Shown here one piece after another: positions 57,053 to 64,000 of a DNA stretch of 64,000 nucleotides. A program made the position numbers and the translations under genes. This DNA comes from Ligustrum vulgare (taxonomy: Eukaryota; Streptophyta; Magnoliopsida; Lamiales; Oleaceae), in contig OY743172.1 of the NCBI GenBank assembly GCA_963555705.1, forward strand, positions 26,535,446-26,599,445. Reading direction: 5' to 3'. Numbering within the stretch: the first letter of the stretch is position 1; each line of letters opens with the position of its first letter. The notes beneath the pieces were generated by a model, which saw only the letters and a list, made by a program, of their open reading frames with translations, was not told where the DNA came from and ran no database searches.

Positions 57053-60000
57053 GGAATCAAACAAGGGCTAAGTATATGATTCAAATACCAAAAGTATCTA
57101 TGAGAACATGAAATAGTTCCGTGGGAGAAATAGCATGTCATGAGAAGGAAGCGTGATTTATCACAGAAACGAGAAGTTGTGCAAAATTAAATCTGATGTT
57201 ACCTTCTGTATCACCCTACAACCATACATTTGAAGGCTAAGTGTAAGTACATGCCCGAAAAGCTTGCTACCTAATTCTCTTCTCTGAACTGCCATTCCAT
57301 GTTCAAAAAACTGGAAAGAAATAAAATTAGTGCCAACAAACAAAACAATGGAGTCAAAAGGCTAAGGAATTATCCTTGCGTATAAATGTAGACAATTTAT
57401 AATTATAAACTAATAAAGGGAAGTAATGGCGGTACCTTCTGGATTACATAATTACCAAACACATCAGTCATCAGAGTAAGAGCTTGAGGAAAAATTTCCT
57501 GGAAAACCATGTCCTTCTCCTCTGCTGTGGCTGTTTCAAGCTTTTGCTGTATGAATCGGCTTCCATACTGATCCGCACTATAACAGATGTAATGTTAATA
57601 AATATGAGGTGTCAGCAATTACAAGGCGGAAACAGAATTCTTGAGAAATTCGCACCTAAATTCAACAACATGACCCGAAATCTCAGAAAGTTCGAAACCT
57701 TTGGTTTTGTTGCTCTTAAACTCCTCCAGCAAAGAGGAAGCAAACCTGTTCTCCAAGTTGTCCAAGTGCCAGGTTCCCATCATACCCCCAGCAGCTACAT
57801 TTCTCACCCCACCAGGGAATCTCATGTTGAACTCTCCATGCCGCATAGGACTACCAGGTCCTACAGGAGAACTTGAAATAACAGGGGGACTTCCGGGATA
57901 CGACAACCCAATTCCAAATGCAGGATTGCTATAGTAACCATGAGGACTAGAACCACTGGTCTTTCCAACCAATGGAACACCATATTGCGACTTTTGTGGC
58001 GATAATAGGGTGCCAAGATAAGCTTTCTGAAGCAAATCCATGTATGAATTACCCATGTAGCTTCTATCTGCAGAAGGATCATTAAAAGCTGCAGCATACT
58101 CAGCTGTCCTTAAATACTGAAGATACACTGGCTCAATGAAAGGTGCCTGCAGCACACTACCAGCCATCTGATTTCCCATTCGGCTGAGGTTCTCTTCAGA
58201 GGAAGCAGTGCCTAGATTTGATCCCCCCAGCATCCTTGAGTCCATCCCAGGTAGGGTCATAGCAGATGCAGCAGCAGCATTATTCTCAAATAGAGGCAGA
58301 TTAGAGTTGCCAAGTTGGTTTGCAATTGGACTCATTGGATAGCCACTTAAACCATAACTTGAATATGATAAATTTGGACTATCCAAATGCTGATATTGAG
58401 AAGCTAAGCTGCCGCCATTGACAGCTGAAGTAGAAGACCCTTTCAGGTACGAATTATTAGAAGAAATACCAGCTCTGTATAGCTCAGCTTGGAGAGAGGA
58501 CCTGCTGCTATCCAACTCACCACCATTGCTCAAACCAGGATCAGAAGGCATTATTTTCGTTGACTGAGGTACAGAAGTCATATTGAACTGCCCAGTTTCC
58601 GATTTCTTAGGAAATGCATAATGCTTCGTGTTATTCTGACCACCCGGCAGACAGAAGGCGTAATTTTTATGGTCATCAAAACCTTGTTCAATCCGAGATG
58701 GCAAATGATTGTCCTCATTTAGCACACCATTTGAAAGGTTCATACCTGACAAAGCAGCAACCAGTTCTGCAGACCCATTTGCGTGGGAAGATATGATATT
58801 AAACGAATTGGGACTGCTAATGCTTCTCTTCTCTGAATTGCCTACCCTACCTCCTCCAATAGGGGTAAGGCAAGGACTAGGAGCCCTTGCAATATGCTGT
58901 GGATCAGGAGTGGAGCTTCTAGACAAGGAAGCAGCCAAAGCAGCAGCATAAGAATATGATGTAGGTGGTCCAACATGTTGAACAGCAGATGAGCTCTGAA
59001 TATTTGAAGTAGAACGCAATGGGTCTGACGCTGCTGAATCTCGACAGAGATGAGTCAGCTCAGATTCAGCTAAAATATCAACATTCTCATCAAATGTATT
59101 ACGGCTTGCAGGGCGTGAAGGGTGTCTAGATACAGGAGTTGCACTGTTCAAGTCATCCTGCACAGATGTCAAGAACTAAGATCCACAAAGAAAGTCATGA
59201 AAAAAATACGCATTCATCTTCGCGAAGGGAAAGAGGGAGCTCAAAACATATATAAAAATTGTGACTTTCCATGACTATGACATGATTGCGAAGAAAGGGC
59301 AGAACATAAACCAAGCCTCTGTTCGGCGGCATGTGAGCTGCCGTTATTTTTGAAAAAATTGTTGTTTTTTAAGTAAAATTTTTGGTTAAAAATTGGTTTC
59401 GAAAAATGTGTGTGGTTAAAAAGTAGTATTGGAAATTGTAATTATTATAAACATTTATTATAATAATGCCGCCGAAGACATACCAAATTATATTACAGCC
59501 AAGGAATAACTAATAAGGTAATCAGTATTATTTTATCTCTTTTAAACTTAAAACTTGATAGGAGTATATTATAGAGATAATATTGATCACATAAAAGAAC
59601 CTGATAACTCAAAATGAAAAGGATGCATACAAATTACTCCCTGAATTTCTCTTCCTGACATGTAGGAGGAGGCCAGAAGACCTAACTGCAGAATAATCCT
59701 ATGATGTGTCACATGCAAGCCTTGGGTAGATTACATAACAGTGTCTCAAGAACTTAAACCAAGGACGGTAGTAGTTTCGAATTTTAAGCTTAGATTTGGA
59801 TTGATGGAGTCAGAAATAAATCACAGAAAGAACCCAAGGCTAATAACATGACACATCATGCAAATGATATTTTAGAACACAAACAATAACAGAATGCGCA
59901 TTAATATTTTCAAAAAAACAGCGCATAAAATTGCTATCTTTTCAATAAAATAATACTCGCGACAAATAAATGGATAAACAGAAAAACTATTAAGTATATA

Positions 60001-62598
60001 CCTCTCCTAATGCAAACTGAGAACTATATATTGATTCAAAATTTGTAAAAGGGGCATGTTTTAACTACAGAGACTTGTTTCAACAAATTAACAGAACTAC
60101 TTCATAGATATTACAATGAACTTGAGGCTCACCCAAGTTGAAATTTTTGAGAAGGAATAACAACCGAAAAGAATTTATAGGCCTCATGGAGACAAAATAG
60201 CAGAAAGTGCAAAAGGGTGAAGGACACAACTAGAGGCCAGTCATTTCAAGGAGAGCTCTCCCCACTGGAAAATTATTTTCAAGTAATCTATGTGCAATAA
60301 GCCATCAAAAAGATAGGTTGAAAAAAAAGGAGTTTCACCTTTCATTACCTGCACCTTTTCATATGTATGAAATGAAGGATGCAATAAACCCCAGCACAAA
60401 ATTTATGAAATGGAAAAAATTATTCATTAGCTACAGCAATTGTCCTGTCTCTCTTCTTATCTCATCACTCACTATAGATCCCCAATAGGCACGATTTTTT
60501 TGTATAATTTCATGTTCAACCAGCATTCATCTTGTCAACAAGAATTGCCAAACTTAAGACAATGTTCCTGACAGTAAGAAATTGAAAGTGGGAAACAATA
60601 AGAGAAGTGTGTGCAAATATAACAAATTTCTTAAGATCAAAATCATTAAATACCAAGACTGATTTCGACGGAAGTACAAAATTAAACTATGAACCAGCAC
60701 CAATCTGGGAGGATGCAGATGATCAGATTTGCAAAGAAAAGTGAGTATATTGGAAACTGAACGGAGAAATGAGTTCAAAACGGATTCAAGTCAGATATGT
60801 TTGGGTTGCCAAATAGAGTAATGATGCTTAAGCCCATAGGTAAGATATAAGTTAATAGCCAAGTAAAACATTGTAAGATCTAGAGCTTTACTTAGCAACA
60901 AAGAACAGACTCTACGCTAAAACTGTAATTTGTGTGGCAAAGAGTGCAGTAGGGTTGCACGGACACTAATACGACACAACACGCGGACACGTGATTTTTT
61001 AAATAGTTAGGAAACCACACGTTGGGGACATGCAAATTAATCTTTTTAATTTATTATTATTTTAGGCTTACATACAAACAACGCATTTTATATTTACTGC
61101 ATCAAAATGAGGATATCAAATAAAAACAAACTTTCTAATCAGATTTATCATTTTTAAGGCATTTCGTGCCTTCCCCTTTTCATTTTGATGCATATGATGT
61201 GTAGCTCCGACACATGTCAGAGAGTGTCGGTGTCGGACACGACGCGTTGGCCCCCGACAATGTTTCTGTGCAACTTAGGAGTATAGTGTCATACTACCGA
61301 ACCCAATCAGCAAGGGGCTCAGTTTAAATTTTATACACCATATACTTGAATGGAAACTATATAAATTACTAAAATAGAGCATAAATTCATAATCAAAGGA
61401 AATATTTGAGAAATTGAGATAACCTATGCATGAAACACAATTCATGAATCCATGGGAAAAAACTACAATTTAATAGACAGTCAAGTAATATTGCGAAGAA
61501 ACAATTTGAAAGAACCAAGTCCACCGCTGGAACTACAGGTCTCAGAACCAAAAATAAATAGGCTTATTCTTTGTTCACTTGAATTAGAATTCCAATCAGA
61601 ACTCAAATGCAGATTGTGCTTTATTCGACAAATCCGGGACCTCGGGCTTAATAACTGTAAAACTGTATAGAACACTATAGAAAAGGTACTAACAAATTAG
61701 CTATAATCTTCCAGAACATGCATAAAACTGATTATTTCTCTATAGGTACATGGACTTCAATATTCAGGTGAAAAAAATGGAAAACAATGCCAAGGATCAA
61801 AATTTAACCCTGCAAAGAAAAATTAGTCAATCCGGAACTGTAAAAAAAGGCATATAGTCTTAAGTATCATTATATTGTTTCACTCTTCTTAGAGAAGATA
61901 GAAAAACTCCAAGTAAATGGTTAAACAAAACCTATATTATAGACAAAAATTTATGCAATTATTACCTGAAATATTTCAGCAAGGCTCTTCTGTTTGCCAC
62001 CTAGTCCTAATCCAGGCAAACCAATCAGCCCATCACCACCCCACTCCACAGTACCCTTAGCTTTATCCATTTCATTCTCGCTCTCTGAGTTATTAGAATT
62101 GAACCCTGGTGGCATTGTGAACTGTCCCCCGCCACCACCATCACTCCTATTAACCTTCCTTCTATCCCCAATTGCAGAACCCCCTCCTTGTAACCTCTGG
62201 GAAGACCGCCAATCCTCCTTGGATAACAGAGGTGGCGGCAGCCTTGGGTTCAGATTGACATTTGAGTAGTAGTAAGATGAATATGCCGGATCCGACCTAA
62301 GATCTTCATCTGTCATGAACCCATTACTATTACTACTAGCAATTTCAGGGAAGGCCATTCCACTGCTGCTTCCCCCAACAAAATCAACGTATTTATACAA
62401 CCCACCAATTGCCTTCAACGAACCATCAACAGTAGGTGGAGCTGATCCACTCCTATACATGTTCAGTTCCTTATCATGTTCATCAAAATCTTGGTGCCTC
62501 TGTTCACGAAGCAAGAAACCAATTTCCTTCTCCAAGTCATCTCCAAAGGAATTTTCATTGTTTCCGAGCATTGGCCTCCTATTAAATTCAGATAACAT
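52257..62598 (-). CDS. Pumilio-type (PUF) RNA-binding protein, nine exons
   Basis: Exons 61966-62598, 57656-59157, 57436-57577, 57203-57310, 56577-56789, 56214-56324, 54637-54831, 52777-52951 and 52257-52291, all GT-AG, joining without a break to 1037 aa, near the usual length of Arabidopsis APUM1-6-type proteins. The N-terminus has [17 protein letters not shown] and [13 protein letters not shown], and exon 2 covers the plant NABP region. Eight PUF repeats fill the last 330 residues, from GHVVEFS at about 706. Base-contacting motifs in order: GSRFIQ, GNYVIQ, GCRVIQ, GNHVIQ, GCRVIQ, GNYVIQ, ASNVVE, ANYVVQ, the classical set that reads UGUANAUA. The C-terminus ends [14 protein letters not shown] proteins bind 3' UTRs in the cytoplasm and repress or destabilise mRNAs. 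Start: ATG at 62598, matching the family's RRPM-containing N-terminus; the open frame upstream has no ATG. Confidence 0.96.
52513..52678. mobile_element. AAGCG-rich repeat in Pumilio intron 8
   Basis: Inverted ends GTGTTCTAAAAAG / CTTTTTAGAACATA enclose repeated (C)CTAAGCGTG / AAGCGTGAAA words. A non-autonomous transposon is likely, but no target duplication is clear. Confidence 0.55.
53421..53582. mobile_element. MITE in Pumilio intron 7
   Basis: GCCTTGTTTGGTATAG ... GAACCAAACATCGGC, TAA on the right. Shares TTAATTATTGATTTTGACTTAG-like and TGGGTCCCATAAAATGTGT phrases with the element at 37000-37161. Confidence 0.65.
55025..55520. mobile_element. GAGGC-rich repeat in Pumilio intron 6
   Basis: GAGGCGTAAGCCTC palindromes near both ends (55085-55130, 55435-55500) and TGTTTAAAA / TTTAAACCA outer words suggest a transposon-derived repeat of about 0.5 kb. 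Borders uncertain. Confidence 0.4.
56406..56560. mobile_element. MITE with near-perfect inverted ends, Pumilio intron 5
   Basis: 155 bp with GCCTCTGTTTGGTAAA at one end and its inverse TTTACCAAACAGAGGC at the other; flanks CAA and TAA. The cleanest member of the common family, useful as its reference copy. Confidence 0.85.
56858..57068. mobile_element. MITE with AT microsatellite, Pumilio intron 4
   Basis: GCCCCTGTTTGATGG ... ATCAAACAAGGGC, flanked by TAA on both sides (56855-56857, 57069-57071). A pure (AT)n run of about 58 bp (56991-57048) has grown inside it. Confidence 0.75.
59315..59481. mobile_element. MITE, CTGTTCGGCGGCA variant, Pumilio intron 1
   Basis: GCCTCTGTTCGGCGGCA at the left and TGCCGCCGAAGACATA at the right, with interior GGTTAAAAATTGG and GTGTGGTTAAAAAGTAGTA of the family. 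Confidence 0.65.
60953..61275. mobile_element. GGTTGCACGGACAC repeat, Pumilio intron 1
   Basis: Left end AGGGTTGCACGGACACTAAT and right end TTTCTGTGCAACTTA are imperfect inverted repeats. GACAC and GTGTCGG words recur near both ends. AT-rich middle. Confidence 0.5.
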
Positions 62599-63162
62599 TT
62601 TTTCACAACACCAAAATCCTCCTTCCACAACGGAAATTAAAATTAATCCCACCAAAATCAGGGGGGGGGGGGGGGGGGGGGAAAGGCCTTAGAAAGCTCT
62701 AAAGAATACAACTTTTACTCTAAAAACTAAACCTACAAAACCTGAATTAACAACGTGGAAATCGAAGCTTTGAGCTCATAAAAATCCATTCTCAATCAAG
62801 CTTCAAGAAATTCTATTTTTTTACAAGAAAACCAACGAAACACAATGATTAAACCCTGAAATTTACTATAAGCCTTCTTATTCGCTTTGAATTTCAAGAA
62901 AATAGCAAAGGAGTGTTCTGATAAAAGTAGAGTCGAGTAGTGGTATGGGGTTCGAGGTTTATAAATGATTGACGAGAGAGAATCTTATAAGTCTTGTACA
63001 TACAAGTGATCAACACGGCGGCGAATTTCTCTTTCACAGAAGTGAACCCTGAGGGTTTGTATTATGCTAGAGAAAGAGACAAGGAGAAGATTAGGTCAGG
63101 TGAAAATTAAATTAAAATCAATAAAAAATTTGATAAAACCTTGATAGCGGTCGAGTTAACAC
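62599..63162 (-). promoter_or_regulatory. Pumilio 5' leader and promoter region
   Basis: No ORF. A run of 21 G on the plus strand (62661-62681), hence 21 C on the transcribed sense strand, lies 63-83 nt before the ATG. The AT-rich remainder includes TTTATAAACC (about 62960) and a GAGAAATTCGCCGCC stretch. Exact transcription start unknown. Confidence 0.4.
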
Positions 63163-63440
63163 TAGGAATGGCAAAAAGACTCATCGGCTCGAGTCGCTCT
63201 GGCTCGGCTCGAAAAAAGCTCGGGTTAAGCTCAGCTCGTGGCTCGAGGTTTCGAGTCAATTTTTTTTTTGAGAGACAGGCTCGGGCTCGGCTCGGCTCGA
63301 GCCAAAAAAAAGCCTAAAAAAAAAAGCTTGATAAGAGCTTGAGCAACGAATTTCAACCACGAGCTCGACTCAACTTGCTATATATATACATTTTCAATAA
63401 AAATTTTATGAATTTTTGCTATAAAAATAAAAAAAATTAA
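63163..63440. mobile_element. GGCTCGGCTCG-rich hAT-like element, partial
   Basis: Starts TAGGAATGGCAAAAAG, the TAGGGATGGCAA terminus, then CTCGGCTCGA words in both orientations (63180-63310). The right end is not visible; another element begins at 63441. Confidence 0.45.
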
Positions 63441-63780
63441 GCCTTTGTTCTCTTTACTGTTTTGAGGTCGTTTTCTGTTTTTATTTTCGAAAACGATAAA
63501 AACGCGTTCTCTTTAACATTTTCGAAAACGCATTTTGGAAAGAAAAAAAATTTGTACACAAAACGGAAAACGCCTGAAACATCGTTTTGGGCGTTTTGTG
63601 TGTATTTCGACAAAAAATGTCCAAAACGCGGAAAACGCGTTTTGGGAAATTATTATTATTATTATTATTTTTTAGAATTATCTTAACTTAGAATTAAGCT
63701 TAATATAAAGTTTTTATTTTTTTTATTTTTTTATTATTTTTTTTAGAATTATCCTAACTTGAAACTAAGCCTAAATAAAG

Positions 63781-63811
<31 letters not shown>

Positions 63812-64000
63812 AATTATCCTAACTTGGAACTTAGTTTAAATAAAGTTTTATTGAATTCAATATCGACATTACAAAAAAAATTAAATGAGAATTTTTGTTG
63901 TTATATTTCAAAAAATACAATGATAAATGGACTCTGGTGGTTTTGAAAAAACTTGCATTTTTCTGGATTTTAATAGAAGTAGAGCTTTCTCAAGTCCCGA
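63441..64000. mobile_element. 831-bp element, copy 3, cut by window end
   Basis: Begins GCCTTTGTTCTCTTTACTG after TAA (63438-63440) and runs in the same order as copies 1 and 2 (CGAAAACGC words, TTATCCTAACTTGGAACTTA phrase) to the end of the window. Confidence 0.8.

Noticed and set aside
57619..58951. Plus-strand ORFs opposite Pumilio exon 2
   Set aside because: Shadows of the Ser/Pro-rich coding strand; the Pumilio frame is unambiguous.
1..64000. CRISPR arrays, bacterial operons or riboswitches
   Set aside because: The sequence is plant nuclear DNA; the short palindromic words at 39400-41640 belong to a transposon terminus, not to an array with unique spacers.

Overview
This window is nuclear DNA of a flowering plant, most likely a eudicot. 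It is AT-rich, the real genes carry GT-AG introns, and the proteins are plant types: a PLS-class PPR protein, a plant-type Pumilio protein, and two proteins with plastid-like leaders. The repeats are plant families: Athila-like and other Ty3/gypsy LTR elements, Helitron, CACTA, hAT and Tourist-like MITEs. I cannot name the species.

Layout. 0-5 kb: a small basic ORF with its own TATA box, then a probable Helitron (minus strand) holding a broken RPA1-like OB-fold gene. 5-9 kb: MITEs and two hAT-like elements. 9.6-24.4 kb: one block of nested LTR retrotransposons, all on the minus strand. An Athila-like element (B) is interrupted by a second Athila-like element (A), whose gag is interrupted by a third, non-autonomous Ty3/gypsy element (C). 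C has clear LTRs, target-site duplication, PBS and PPT but has lost its reverse transcriptase. 24.4-27.8 kb: intergenic DNA with MITEs. 27.8-29.7 kb: an intronless PPR gene (minus). 30.9-35.4 kb: a four-exon J-domain protein gene (minus). 35.4-45.3 kb: AT-rich intergenic DNA with a fold-back MITE, a CACTA end carrying an inserted LTR, a minisatellite and an hAT element with a perfect 8-bp duplication. 45.4-46.1 kb: a two-exon gene for a small plastid-type membrane protein (plus). 46.7-48.4 kb: two 831-bp elements head to tail; a third copy runs off the right edge. 49.9-51.9 kb: a possible solo LTR. 52.3-62.6 kb: a complete nine-exon Pumilio (PUF) RNA-binding protein gene (minus), with MITEs in its introns.

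The four confident host genes are unrelated housekeeping or organelle-related genes and form no pathway together. I found no sign of a new multi-gene system. The interest lies in the transposon archaeology (exact boundaries, nesting order, lost domains), in palindromic motifs that recur inside LTRs of different elements, and in a few gene-level details: a PUF code identical to the classical one, a uORF overlapping the PPR start codon, and a nonsense codon at a conserved Trp in the RPA-like relic.
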